Source: Paraphysomonas bandaiensis | Taxonomy: Eukaryota > Chrysophyceae | Assembly (NCBI GenBank): GCA_965644295.1 | Contig: CBFFRP010000078.1 | Location: forward strand, 186,001-250,000 | Direction of reading: 5' to 3' | Length of the DNA: 64,000 nucleotides | Part shown: piece by piece, positions 21,735 through 33,324 of the stretch | Numbering within the stretch: position 1 is the stretch's first letter | Layout of the letters: every line of letters begins with the position of its first letter | Program-made: the position numbers and the translations under genes | Notes under the pieces: model-generated | Told to the model about the DNA's origin: nothing | Seen by the model: the letters and a program-made list of their open reading frames with translations, nothing else | Databases searched by the model: none

Positions 21735-24167
21735 TTACATCGCGTCACTATCATGTGCCGTGGCTGTGTTTTCGGTCAACAAACCACTTCCTTCAATATC
21801 ACCCTTAGCATAGTCCTTGTATGTGATGTCACCCTTCCAGTACTTCTCGTAGCAGTACCAGGAAATAGCGATACCAATAATTACGGGAATGAAGCCATAG
21901 TAAAAGTGGTCCCAGTCATCATTACCAGCGATAAGAGGAGCCACGGTGAGGGAGATGATGCTCATGAGTTTAATAAGAATATTAAGGGCAGGGCCAGAAG
22001 TATCTTTGAAAGGGTCACCTACTGTGTCACCAACAACACAGGCTTTGTGAGTGTCAGTACCCTTTCCTCCGCATGCCTTCTCGATCTCAATGTACTTCTT
22101 GGAGTTATCCCAAGCACCACCAGCGGTACTCATCATAATGGCAAGCATGGCGCCAGATGCAATAGATCCGCCAAGAAGCCCAGCAAGACAACGGGGTCCA
22201 ACGAGGAATCCAATGAAGAGAGGAGAGAGAATGGCGTAAGCTCCGGGGAGAACCATTTCCTGAACCGATGAAACGGTACAGATCTCAACACAGCGCTCGG
22301 AGTCAGGCTCAGCGGTGCCTTCCATCAAACCAGGAATTGTATGGAACTGGCGGCGGACTTCCTCGATAATGGCAGCAGCAGCCTTTCTAACAGAAAGCAT
22401 GGTAAGAGCAGCGAAGAGATAGGGAAGCATTGCACCGAAGAGCATTCCAGAAAATACAATAGGATCCCCCATGTTAATCTCGCCCTCAATATCGGCCTGC
22501 TTTTCAAACGCAGACAGAAGAGAAACAGCAGTGAGAACTGCAGAACCAATAGCGAAACCTTTGCCAGTAGCAGCAGTGGTGTTGCCAAGAGCATCCAGAG
22601 CATCGGTGGTGTCACGCACACGCTCGTCGAGCTCAGCCATCTCAGCAATACCACCAGCATTGTCAGCGACAGGTCCGTAAGCATCAGTTGCAAGGGTAAC
22701 AGCCAGTGTGGAGAGCATACCGACAGCAGCAATGGCAATACCATATTCACCGGCGAGAGCATTGCAGCAAATAACGGTGAAAACAATCACAAAGATGGGT
22801 CCAACGCAAGAGATCATACCAACACCAAGACCCTGAATAATGACAGTGGCAGGACCGGTGAGACCAGCATCAGTGATTGACTTAACAGGCTTATAGGAGT
22901 AAGAAGTGAAGTATTCAGTCAACTCGCCAATGAGAACACCACAGAAAAGACCGAGAATGATGCATCCAAAGCACCTCCATCCGTCAGACTGACGGCCAGG
23001 GAAAAGTCCCCAGCAGATGAAGATAGAGAAGATAATAACCAAGAATGAAGCAGAGTGAACGGCCTTGTGGAGAGCATGCAGAAGGTCCTTCTGAGACGCG
23101 TCATCCTTGGTAGACACAAACCAATATCCAATCCAAGAGGAAAGAACACCAGCGCCAGCAAGCCAGAAAGGAAGAGCCATGAGAGCAACATCACCCTCAG
23201 CAAGAGTAACAGTTGCGATGATAGAACCAACGAAAGACTCGAAGAGATCAGCTCCCATACCAGCCACGTCACCAACATTATCACCGACATTATCAGCAAT
23301 GACAGCAGGATTACGGGGATCGTCCTCAGGAATACCCTGCTCAACCTTACCAACAAGATCAGCACCTACGTCAGCTGCCTTGGTGTAGATGCCACCAGTG
23401 ACACGGGCAAAAAGGGCAATCGAAGAAGCGCCGAATCCAAAACCAGCGAGAGATTCAGCAGCCCATTGGTACGTAACAGCTTTGTTAGGATAAGTGGCTG
23501 CATCCTCAGAGCTGATGTCGTCAGAGTCGCGACCGTAGCTCATAAGGATAAGGAAAATGGACACTCCAAAAAGGCCAAGTCCAACAACACAGAATCCCAT
23601 CACAGCACCTCCAGAGAAAGCAACACGGAGAGCAGCGTTGAGACCGAGTTTGTCGGCGGCATGGGTCGTACGTGTGTTGGCATCGGTGGCAACAATCATA
23701 CCAACCCAACCAGCAGTTGCAGATAAAAGGGCACCAGCAATAAAGCAACCTGCAACTCTGATACCATCCGTATCATCCGTACGAGTAGAAGATGCAGAAA
23801 ACATCAAGAGAAGAATAGCAGCAACACAGAATACAAAACCAGTAAGATATTTGTACTCTGTAATAAGAAAAGAACGTGATCCAGATGCAATAGAATCAGA
23901 TAACTTTTGCATCTTTTCACTTCCACGATCATATCCTTTTAATTTTTGTGTAAGGTATACACACATAAGTATAGAGATGGCTGCACCAACTAAAGAAAGA
24001 GAAACAATCTCATCCACACCCATATTGCCTGCAAGTTACATATAATAATATTAGAAGATTATAACAATATTAATACTTAGATTATACTTACAGGGAAATG
24101 TATCATAGTTCTCCTTTGAGCAGAAGTCTGACTTGGAGTCACCAAGTCCATCAAGAGTATATGTCAT
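21735..24167 (-). CDS. Vacuolar-type H+-translocating pyrophosphatase, type I
   Basis: This membrane pump hydrolyses pyrophosphate to drive protons into acidic compartments (vacuoles, acidocalcisomes). Two exons: 24167–24092 encodes 25 residues starting [10 protein letters not shown], and 24028–21735 carries the rest after a 63 bp intron. The total is 789 residues, in the usual 750–800 range. The first exon is easily missed because the second has its own ATG at 24023. Motifs: [11 protein letters not shown] near residue 243, followed by the acidic [20 protein letters not shown] segment; [10 protein letters not shown] near 506, where Ala after GNTTA marks the potassium-dependent type I class; and the C-terminal [15 protein letters not shown]. 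About 16 membrane helices are expected from the family. The 3' part is duplicated in a truncated copy downstream (17929–19228). Confidence 0.96.
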
Positions 24168-24958
24168 AGTTCAATCAGTATCTACACCAGATATTTCTAT
24201 GACAAACAATAATATTTTGCTAAATAAGATGCAAATATATAAAATAGAGTGTTATATAATATCTCGTTGCATAGATTGCATATATATACACAATCTATTG
24301 CACTGAAATCTAACAGCCACAAGATTTCAGATCCATGACATGCAAATGTGTGGTTTGGAATATGGCGATAGTATCTTAAAGAGGTAGAACTTTCTTCGAC
24401 ATGAAATTCGAATTTCGGTAGAGAAGAAAAGGAATACGTTGTATATATACACTGTATATATCTCTATATACATACCATCCAACTACGTATATATACTACA
24501 GCAAGCACTACCATATGCATGCTCTACATACACTGTAGAGGAGACAGTAGGAATTCCTATACCCCCAACACTACGAGTATACAGGCCGGTTGATCATCCG
24601 GCCTAGCCGAATGGGGCGAACTTAGATCGGCCTAAAATAGCCGAAGCTGGCCGGAACATCCAACACACTTCAATGAAGTATTTTTAAAAAAAAAATGAAG
24701 TGTATTTTTTTTTGAAACGAAGTGAAAGAAGTTGAAATTTAGATCACTTCAAAATTAAGTATGTATATATAAACGATTATATTGTGCCTACATTATACAG
24801 CAGTGTTTTAAAGGGTTATCTACCTTAAATATTAACTAGCTGTTCAATACTTACATATTCATATAGATCATACTAGCAAATACATGGTATGTATGTGGAC
24901 CATGTGGATTTGAATTGGAATTTAAAGTTCAGTTAATCATTACAAACTTATTATAATA
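24168..24958. other. Divergent intergenic region between V-PPase and the next gene
   Basis: Shared 5' region of two divergently transcribed genes. It holds ATATAT tracts, a 20 bp near-perfect hairpin (GGCCGG, loop TTGATCAT, CCGGCC) at about 24583–24602 in a locally GC-rich patch, and A/T runs at about 24685–24715. No frame worth calling. Confidence 0.5.
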
Positions 24959-26701
24959 ATGGAAGAACTTGTAGAGAAATTTAATGATGGAGAAGATGCT
25001 GTTATTCTATTGAATATTGAATCCATTACAAAATTTTCATATTATGAAACTAATATTAAAACAATTACTAAACTATGTCCACGTGTTTCAGTAATATGTC
25101 TATATAATTCCATGTCTCATGAAAGTGTACCATCATCTAATCATATCATTTTCCTTGATTTGACATATCATACACGTTCATTATATATGGAATATTTATT
25201 GGAACATACTAAACTTATATTTCTTGTTAATATGTCATTATGTGTATTCACTGAAGGCAAATATTCAAGTATATCAGAATGTATATTATCAAATTTATTA
25301 AAAGATTCAACGGATGTATATTGTTTACATTCAGTTGAAAATCTTTGTGCAATATTTAATACTGGTGGATTAACATATAAACATTCTGATGAAAAAGATT
25401 TATTATATCTAAGATCTCATTTGAAAGATATCTCTATTGTTCATATGGTACTCAATTATATATATATTAAATTGATATTATTAATATCTATGATCTATAT
25501 AGATTGGTGAACCTACTCAGGTTCTTTCATTGATGACTTGGGGATTAAATAATCTTAATTCATTAAAGTATGGCACTATGGTAAGCCCTGATATGTGCTA
25601 GTGATATGGGTTAATGCATCACTATTCAGATGAATACGAAACCTGAGCCAAGGGTCTTACCACACACGGAGACAAATGCGCTCGACAAGGCTTCCATTGA
25701 CAGGGTAGAAAGAGAGCACACTTTAATTAATATGTCTGAAATATTTGCACCACTATTTGCGAGTGTAAGTACTGGCTCTGTCATCGTGCCCAACTGAGTA
25801 TATACATAGACATTTGCGACGGCTAGAATAGAGGAGGAGTCTCACTCCGGATCAGTCAGCGAAGGTACAACAGATCCTTCATGTTGTGTTTGACCACTAA
25901 CATGAATGGTTTAGTACGTGAGGAGGGAGAATGGTCGAGATTTTCTCCTCATGCGAGATTTTCTCCTCATCAGAGTGGTAACTCAGACACTCACGTTGAT
26001 ATAAATGACGATAATGATGTGCCATTGCTGACTCTGCTGCCTGATGCCGCGGAGAAGCCCCGACCGCGGGCCCGTAAAAGACAAGCGGCGGAACCTCTCC
26101 ATCCTCCGAGACATCCTCGTACTCAGAAATATGGATCCTTTCTTCCTGGGCGGGTGGATATGTATATATTTTGTCTCAATAATTTCTTAGCTTTACTAAA
26201 CTCCTCTCTTTTAGGCATGATGAGAACTCTTTAGAAAGCACAGACTCAAGGGTGACTGGTGCGTGTACCCTAATATCTGTTTTGATCATCTAAGTTGGGA
26301 TCAGGTGTGCCTGTTGAGGAATCGTCCCAGTCATCGATGGCAACACTGGCTGACATTGCTGTGCATGTATCATCCACCCCGGAAAGGCCTTTTCAGCATA
26401 TTTTTGCAAGTACAAAGAATGTATGTGAAATATTATGCAATAGATATATATTGTTGCCTGATAATTTTTGTCTTACCAGTTGATATCTTCCCCTCAACGA
26501 GGCACTACATCTGCCACGCAATTATATAGTCAAGAGAGCGACGGAGAGGGTAGTTTTCCTCCGCTAAGTCAGATCAGTGCATTAACAGGCGATATAGATG
26601 GAATGTCTGAATTGGAAAGAACGAGTTCAACTGTTTCTCAAGGGAAGGAACTGAACCGCAAGTTTAGCTTTTTGAGTGGATTTTCGCAAGATAGTGTGTA
26701 G
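24959..26701 (+). CDS. Unrecognised protein, eight exons
   Basis: Reconstructed from eight exons with consistent phases: 24959–25447, 25503–25580, 25630–25764, 25810–25864, 25915–26161, 26215–26258, 26305–26420 and 26480–26701. The product is 461 residues. The first 200 residues look globular, with alternating hydrophobic strands and helices (VILLNIESITKFSYYE, VSVICLYNS, HIIFLDLTYHTRSLYMEYLL, LIFLVNMSLCVFTE). From about 230 it becomes polar and basic (RPRARKRQAAEPLHPPRHPR) and then Ser/Thr/Gln-rich up to GFSQDSV. I see no signal peptide or membrane helix. A folded N-terminal domain with a disordered, possibly nuclear tail is my reading. I do not recognise the family. Introns of 44–60 bp match those of neighbours, which supports the model. 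Confidence 0.7.
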
Positions 26702-27876
26702 ATGGGAAAATATTCCGCAATGCTATTAGTTCGTTGTATAGGAATATTGTGTTGTTGCAGTTTGTTAGATAGCTTGTGATACTGCAAGGATAGATTATAA
26801 TTGATGACATAATGGATTGTGTAGGAATTATTGCTAGTGGAAGTGCGTAAGTAAAGAACAAGGAGTACGTAATCATTGACGATTCCAATTGTTTTATATG
26901 ATTTACGAATACAACGTGACTATATTATATATTATATTCTTTTCTGTATACCACCCCACTCTACATATAATTACAAATATAGAACAACAATTCTATTTTT
27001 ATGAATGGGAGAGTAATCTACCACTGTACGTCATCAACTACGAAATTCTAATATTAAAGTTAATATTCTAAGTTCAACTTGCACTGTTGGCTCCTTCAGG
27101 CGCTATGTTACTCTGGTTTAAACTCGTTTCCATGATTAATCTCTTAGTCATAGATTAGAAATTCAAGATGCTAATGTGTGGCTTCAGAGATTACTCGAAC
27201 TTTCTGATTTGGGTACTGATATTTATGGAGCGCTTCTTGGGGTTAGTTTCATTATCTTTGAGTAGTTATAATATATTGTAGCAATGATACGTAGAAGCAA
27301 GATCAATAGTAGGCAATTTGTTGTTCCTGAGCTTGGATCTTGCAGTGATACATAGTAGACTTACAACTACTTACTGAATTATCTTTCTATCGTACAGAGT
27401 ATATGTCATAACAATATGCTTTGCACTAAGAATAGATGTTACGATGAGAATTACCGTTAGAGAAAGTGCTATGGATTAATTTGTTCTGCTACAAGTACAT
27501 ATGTAACAACAAGCAAGCAAGAAGGTTGCATTGATCAAATGCATCCATATCGGGATATAAAAGTTACTAGCGTAGCCCGTTGAAATAACATAAAATATTA
27601 TGTAACCCGTCCAAATGACATCCGGATATACAACCAGTCCGTGAATTATTATCCAAGAACTTTCCTCAAGGGTCTGTAAGTATACATCCACTCGTACTGC
27701 TATAGCAGTGCTGTGGATCTACCATTATACATACATGTATATATACACATCTACATCTCTATTACTCTCATAATTCAGAGCCATAATATCCATCTATAGA
27801 TATACCATACATTTCATCATCTACACAATCTCTTCATTTCATTCATTCATTCTATTAAATCCTCATATAACCAACA
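26702..27876. other. Intergenic, no gene seen
   Basis: AT-rich. Short frames only (longest about 70 codons), with no recognisable domain and no repeat that I can match elsewhere. The last 150 bp, with pyrimidine-rich ATTCATTCATT runs, precede the ABC-F start codon. Confidence 0.5.
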
Positions 27877-30405
27877 ATGTTACAAGAGATCTTACATAAT
27901 GAACATATCGATAATGATATCTCTGAATATATCATTAATATATTAAATAATGATCCATCTGATCTATCCTCTATACAAGAATTACTTGATCATACAGATG
28001 TTAATACAGATGATATTATGAAGAAAATAAAGAGTGTATTGGGAGATCATACAGAGCCGGAAATGGAATCAGTTGAGTGTGATGTTCGTATATTGAATGA
28101 GTCAAAGACATTAAATAGTCGAGATATCAAAGATACACCTGTTATAAAGCCATTAGCTGCTATGCAATCAATGGATGATAAGGGGTTATTGAATGATAAA
28201 GAACCATTGACTGAAAGTGCTAATGATGAGGTGTTTCAAGATGATAGCAATCCTACTAATTGTTATATGGATGATAATGAGGAGGAAGCTGCTTTGCAGG
28301 CTGCTTTGGATGATACGGACGATTTCGCTAGTGCTTGGCAAGAATGTAAAGCTGAAGGTAGAGTCTGGGGTGGGAGGGGATATGGTGGACGAGGAGTCGC
28401 AAGAAGGTACCAGTGTGCTTCGAAAGGTTTCACACGCGACGTCGTGGTCGATGGGGTGACACTTGCATTCGCTGGGAAAGAGCTTCTTTCAGTGACTACC
28501 TTACGATTGGTGTCTGGACGCAGGTACGCGTTGCTGGGACGCAATGGAATGGGAAAATCAACGCTCCTGCGACGCATCGCTGCCGGTGCACTTCCTGGGT
28601 TCCCTCAGCATCTAACTGTATCGTACCTAGCCCAGGAACCCCGACCTCCAGTAGGAGAAGCTGCGCAGAGATCATCCATTGATGCATTATTGCTAGGTGC
28701 TTGCAAAAAGCGGAAAGCAGTTCTGGAAGCCGAGAGAGAAGACCTTGAGGCTATACTTTCTGGAGACTATGCCATCGATAGTGAAGGTAATGGTGCTGAA
28801 GAAGATGAGACGGATCGCATTGAAAGAGAGGCAGCTATTGCAGAACGTTTGGGTGAATTGGATGAGGAGTTGGAAGAGATGTCCTTATCTAACGGTGGGG
28901 CTAGAGAAAAATGCTATAAAATGCTTTCAGAGCTGGGATTTGACGAAAAGCTTATCAATACGCCAGTTGGAACATTATCAGGCGGATGGAGAATGCGTGT
29001 TGAACTGGCCTCGGCACTCATCGCTAAAGCCGATATACTTCTGCTGGATGAGCCGACTAACCATTTGGATCTGAGGGGTGTTTTATGGCTAGAATCTTAC
29101 CTACTAGAGACAAGTAATAGTAAGGCTTATGCCCCAACTATGTTGATTGTCTCACATGACCGTGCGTTCGTGGCTGCAGTAGCCACGGACATTATTGTTA
29201 TGGAGGGCGCCCAATTGAGATACTTTGATGGCGGATTGGAAGCATTTGAGCAGCGCGAGGAAGAGCGAGCGGTTGCTCATGAACACAGACTGGATGCTCG
29301 CGTGAGACAAGAAACTGCTGCGAGAGAAGCAGCGGCGAAAATGAAGCAGCGTGCAGTCAAAAGTGGGAATGATAATGCTATGCGAGCAGCTAAACAACGC
29401 CTGAATAAAATTGATCGTGTGGGTCTATTCAGAGACGATGGAAAACGTTTTAAAACACGAAGTCTACAAAAGCTTGATGAAAGCTATTCTCTTTTACCCA
29501 GTAGAGTTGAAGCGCGAGCTGTGTCGAAAAATGATACTTTTATATTTCCATCCCCACTATCATGTGAGAAAGGTCGGGCCTTAGTTTCTCTAGACAGCGT
29601 TACTCTCGTGAGGGGAGAAAAAGATATTGTAAGGGGTGTCAATGCATTTCTTTATCCGGGCACACGAGCGGCAGTTGTTGGGGATAACGGTGCGGGGAAG
29701 ACCACACTACTGCAGGCCTTAGCAGGTGCCCTTGAGCCATGTGAAGGGACACGTCTGACATCGCAGGGGTGCAAGATCGCATTTGTTTCTCAGCATCATG
29801 CGGACGAGCTGATGCATAAATGCATATCTCCTCGAGAAGGGGCCGCTGAGATGCTCGCGCGCCTGTACTCTGTGTCGGAATTAGAATCTCGCGCACGGTT
29901 AGGAAAGTTTGGTATATCTGGTAACACAGCTCTACTTCCGCTGAAGAGCTTATCTGGTGGACAACGTGTCCGCGTTTCACTTGCTTCAATAACATGGGAT
30001 GCGCCGGATGTACTTTTACTCGACGAACCGACGAATCACTGTGATATGAGTGCTTTAGACGCTCTATCAGCCGCCCTATCTGAATTTCCAGGAGCTGTTG
30101 CTGTTGTAAGCCATAACCGAAGTTTCCTTGCTGCATGCTGTACCGAATTATGGATTGTTGAGAACCGTTCGCTTCGAGTTGAGCGCCCACCTCCTGGTGA
30201 AGAAGGATCAGATGATGCATTTTCGTTACTCTTTGCGGAATACGCCACGAGAGTGCTAGGACATGGTACGGGAGGTGTGAAGACATACGTAGGTTCTAAC
30301 TCTCGGGCTGCAAGGACCGCTGCTGCGATTGATAGCAGCAAATCCAAACGCCGTGGTAAAGACAAAAAGAGTGGGGCAGCTAGTGAACGCTCTGGGTTTA
30401 TTTAA
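27877..30405 (+). CDS. ABC-F family ATPase, ABCF3/Gcn20 type
   Basis: Soluble twin-ATPase protein; Gcn20/ABCF3 relatives work with Gcn1 and ribosomes in translation and amino-acid stress signalling. Intronless, 842 residues. The acidic N-terminal extension (residues 1–150, starting MLQEILHNEHIDNDISEYII) is of the kind found in the ABCF3/GCN20 subgroup. Domain 1 has Walker A GRNGMGKST near residue 220, signature LSGGWRMRVELA near 367 and Walker B ILLLDEPTNHLDL. A charged ABC-F linker helix with Arg/Glu/Ala follows. Domain 2 has GDNGAGKTT near 601, LSGGQRVRVSLA near 691 and VLLLDEPTNHCDM. The tail is basic (SKSKRRGKDKKSG). No membrane segments. The subgroup call rests mainly on the N-terminal extension. 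Confidence 0.93.
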   Translation: MLQEILHNEHIDNDISEYIINILNNDPSDLSSIQELLDHTDVNTDDIMKKIKSVLGDHTEPEMESVECDVRILNESKTLNSRDIKDTPVIKPLAAMQSMDDKGLLNDKEPLTESANDEVFQDDSNPTNCYMDDNEEEAALQAALDDTDDFASAWQECKAEGRVWGGRGYGGRGVARRYQCASKGFTRDVVVDGVTLAFAGKELLSVTTLRLVSGRRYALLGRNGMGKSTLLRRIAAGALPGFPQHLTVSYLAQEPRPPVGEAAQRSSIDALLLGACKKRKAVLEAEREDLEAILSGDYAIDSEGNGAEEDETDRIEREAAIAERLGELDEELEEMSLSNGGAREKCYKMLSELGFDEKLINTPVGTLSGGWRMRVELASALIAKADILLLDEPTNHLDLRGVLWLESYLLETSNSKAYAPTMLIVSHDRAFVAAVATDIIVMEGAQLRYFDGGLEAFEQREEERAVAHEHRLDARVRQETAAREAAAKMKQRAVKSGNDNAMRAAKQRLNKIDRVGLFRDDGKRFKTRSLQKLDESYSLLPSRVEARAVSKNDTFIFPSPLSCEKGRALVSLDSVTLVRGEKDIVRGVNAFLYPGTRAAVVGDNGAGKTTLLQALAGALEPCEGTRLTSQGCKIAFVSQHHADELMHKCISPREGAAEMLARLYSVSELESRARLGKFGISGNTALLPLKSLSGGQRVRVSLASITWDAPDVLLLDEPTNHCDMSALDALSAALSEFPGAVAVVSHNRSFLAACCTELWIVENRSLRVERPPPGEEGSDDAFSLLFAEYATRVLGHGTGGVKTYVGSNSRAARTAAAIDSSKSKRRGKDKKSGAASERSGFI

Positions 30406-31238
30406 CATGATGGTTGCATTTACTACAGAAAAACAACTATTTCTATGCGTAACAAATGTGTGGAGCACTTAGATATGGTGGTATTTCTTCATATTTAGTC
30501 ATCAGATAAAAATATTTTCGTAGTCTTACCAACATATGACGGCAAACTTAATAATATAGGGAGAATTATAGACACAAGTACGCGCATATATATATTTCAT
30601 TGAGTAGTGAATGTCTAATTATTAGCAATAGACGTGTAAGAGCCATAACTATTAGGTGCTACGAATGTTAGCACTAATGTAGCAAAACAATTCAACTATC
30701 TAGTGCTTAAATCTGATATCCTACTATTTTACGCTACTAAAGCTGCTTGTGTGTCACCGCAAGCACCAAGCTGCAACCACTTTCGCACTATCGATCAGAG
30801 CAAACGCAGTGAGCAAGCAGAATGTTGATATACCTATAGACCTTGTATCTGCTGACTTCAGGTATATTTCATGGATAAATTGTCACGGGAAGTCAAGTGA
30901 ACAATAATATTACAAGTTAGCTTCACCGGTGGGCCATATTAGGTATCTATAAGTACATATGTACTGAGACCCACCAATGCTCCAAAATGTAATATTCCTA
31001 TACAGCACACAGCACATGTTGCAGCAATTCTATATATTGCTTTCTAGCCCTGACATTGTTCAACAATGCTCTCACTCAAGTCCTATAAATCCATATGATA
31101 TATATTATATTATCTACACCTTCACAGTGAAAGTACAGGGGGCAATGAACTGTTGCAGACTATATATATAGGCCACATAACAATAGTCATCATCAAATGG
31201 GCGCTGTGCTATCACTACTCTAAATCAGACGTACATAA
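30406..31238. other. Intergenic between convergent genes, with a dispersed repeat
   Basis: 3' flanks of the ABC-F gene and the PX kinase gene. It contains the inverted family-3 repeat at 30617–30790. No coding region is supported. Confidence 0.5.
30617..30790 (-). repeat. Dispersed repeat family 3, inverted diverged copy
   Basis: On the minus strand the sequence GTGGTTGCAGCTTGGTGCTT, then GCGGTGACACACAAGCAGCTT, ending TATTGCTAATAATTAGACAT, aligns along its length with 16618–16802, with many substitutions. This shows that the block is an old interspersed element, independent of the recent tandem duplication. Confidence 0.65.
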
Positions 31239-33324
31239 CTAGTCCATTGAAGGCCCATCATCAGCTTCCGTGTACGAGTATTCCCCTGATAGTTTCCTTA
31301 GTTTGGCCCATGAATAAATATATGACACTGACCTGGATACATTGTGTTTTCATTTTCATCATCTTCACCAAACTCATCGCACATTCCTCTCAGCTGCTTG
31401 TACTCCTCGTCCAGGTAAGAAAAGCCCTCGTAGTCCAAAACGGAGGCTTCCGGTGCAGTATTTGGTGCATCTTTTACACTCATCTTAGTGAATTCTGAGT
31501 CGAAGTTCCTCGTGTCTGCAGCATCTGGGCCAGAAAGTGGTACGAAAGGTGGCCTCACTTGACCCTTCTCCAGTGCCTCCCAATCCAGCTCATCAAAAAA
31601 TGGATGAGTTTGTAGAACACCTAATCCTCCAGACTTTCGTGAGCCGAGTCTACTGTTGGGATTCCTCTCTAGAAACCCGCGAATCAGCTGCTGCGCCTCT
31701 GGAGAGATGGAATATTTTGCGGGAAAACGTATAGGCTTCTTGAGGATCTTCTCACACATCCTGTCAAAGTCTTTGTCGAAAAATGGTGGCCAACCAGTCA
31801 AGAGCTCAAATGACACGATTCCTAATGACCACCAATCAACATCTCTGCAAAACACAGGGGCAGATAGGTGAGGGTAAGGGGAAGTAACATCTAATTTGGA
31901 CTCACATGCTATATCCAGTATTATGTCGCCTATGCTGGATGAGTTCGGGAGCCAGATACTCTGGTGTACCGCAGAAGGTGGTCGCATACAGCGCTTTCTT
32001 AGTCCCATCAGCAGCAACTTCAGATGAGAGGACCTGCAGAACACGGCTAACACACTACATGTGGTACATCATCTCTCCGCTACCTTCGATAAACCGAAGT
32101 CAGTCAGTTTGACATGTCCAAATCGATCTAGCAAGACATTCTCAGGCTTCATATCACCTACAATCCCCGTTACAGGACTCACAAAACGATAGAGTCTTAC
32201 GGTATATAATGTTTCTTGCGTGAAGGTGGTGTAAGGCCATTGAAAGCTCGGCGGTGTAAAACCGCATCATGCTCTCTGAAAACCTCCGCATTTTCTTGAG
32301 GTGGAAAAAAAGTTCACCACCGGAGCAGTAATCTGTTACCATATACAGCTTGTGGGGGGTTTGGAAGGCGTATCTAAGACGCAGCACAAAGGGACTTGTC
32401 GTCATGGCCATTATTCGTCGCTCTGCCATTGTGTGATCGACCTGTTTTCTCTTTTCAACTTCTGCTTTCTTGAGAGCCTGCAAAAATGGCAAAGTGAAAC
32501 AAATATATATGAAACGGGCATCTCACCTTCATGGCATACACTTCTTCGGCTGGCGCTCCCACTGGGCGTACAAGAAATACTTTCCCGAATGAACCCTGTC
32601 CCAATACCTTTATAAGGTCGAAGTCGTGAATAGAAAGGGCGGCGGAAAGAGATCCCATAGAAGCAGATCGCTTCATTCCATTTTCGATACCAGCAGCATT
32701 ATACCGCAAATTCTACAAGGGGGAAAAGAATAAGACTAATGGTATACAAGTTAAATATATACCTGAGCAACATTCAGGAAGTAATTCAATTCAAGAGGAA
32801 TGGGTTTCATTGCGAGAATTTCAGTTAGGTATGCTTCGAACTTCTCCTTGCGCTCCACCAAGCAATCCTCAGAAAAATTAAAAAACCAACGCTTTTTCGG
32901 GAACTCAAGCTCCCGTGGCTTCTGGAATACTCTACAAAGCTCTTTGTGAAGATCAAGGAATTCAGAATACCGCTGCAGCATACAGATATTATATGTTGCA
33001 ATCAATAACACAAAGGCACTGCCTCTCTACCTTATCAACAGTCCAATGCAATCCACTTTTCATAAATACATGAACCGGATATATGGCATATACACCTCCT
33101 TTTTTAGCCTTCATAAACTTCCATGATGATATACGTATGTAGTTTAGGTCTCTATGATCATCTAATGACCTGTATATATACATATGTACGTATTAAAACA
33201 TATACATTACAATATAATTATATATAATCTACCATGATGTTGAATTATCATTCTGTGATGTTTCCATTCTTGGTGTTGCACTATTTGATCTTATTAATGC
33301 TGAATTATCATCACATAAAGACAT
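31239..33324 (-). CDS. PX-domain AGC protein kinase (SGK3-like architecture)
   Basis: Ser/Thr kinase expected to bind endosomal phosphoinositides through PX. Nine exons: 33324–33233, 33169–33031, 32972–32763, 32712–32527, 32477–32201, 32157–32084, 32033–31906, 31844–31333 and 31285–31239. The product is 554 residues and all phases agree. The PX domain (about 30–147) carries the [12 protein letters not shown] core and a Pro-rich loop. The kinase domain follows: GQGSFGKV, lysine in YAMK, IIYRDMKPEN catalytic loop, TDFGLSK, PDK1-type activation loop [13 protein letters not shown], and DVDWWSLGI. An AGC C-tail (DTRNFDSEF) leads to a hydrophobic motif YEGFSY, resembling F-x-x-F-S-Y with Tyr at the first position. 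Catalytic Asp is present (DMKPEN rather than DLKPEN). The small last exon adds an acidic tail after the motif. Confidence 0.92.

Larger units (their letters stand above)
19232..23034. repeat. Tandem segmental duplication, unit 2
   Basis: Second copy of the 3.8 kb unit. It starts with the MetAP1 3' flank (a third copy in the window), repeats the gene-free spacer to 21734, and ends within the intact V-PPase at 23034. Beyond that point the V-PPase gene continues with no counterpart in unit 1. Bases 19232–21734 contain no gene that I can support. Confidence 0.92.
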
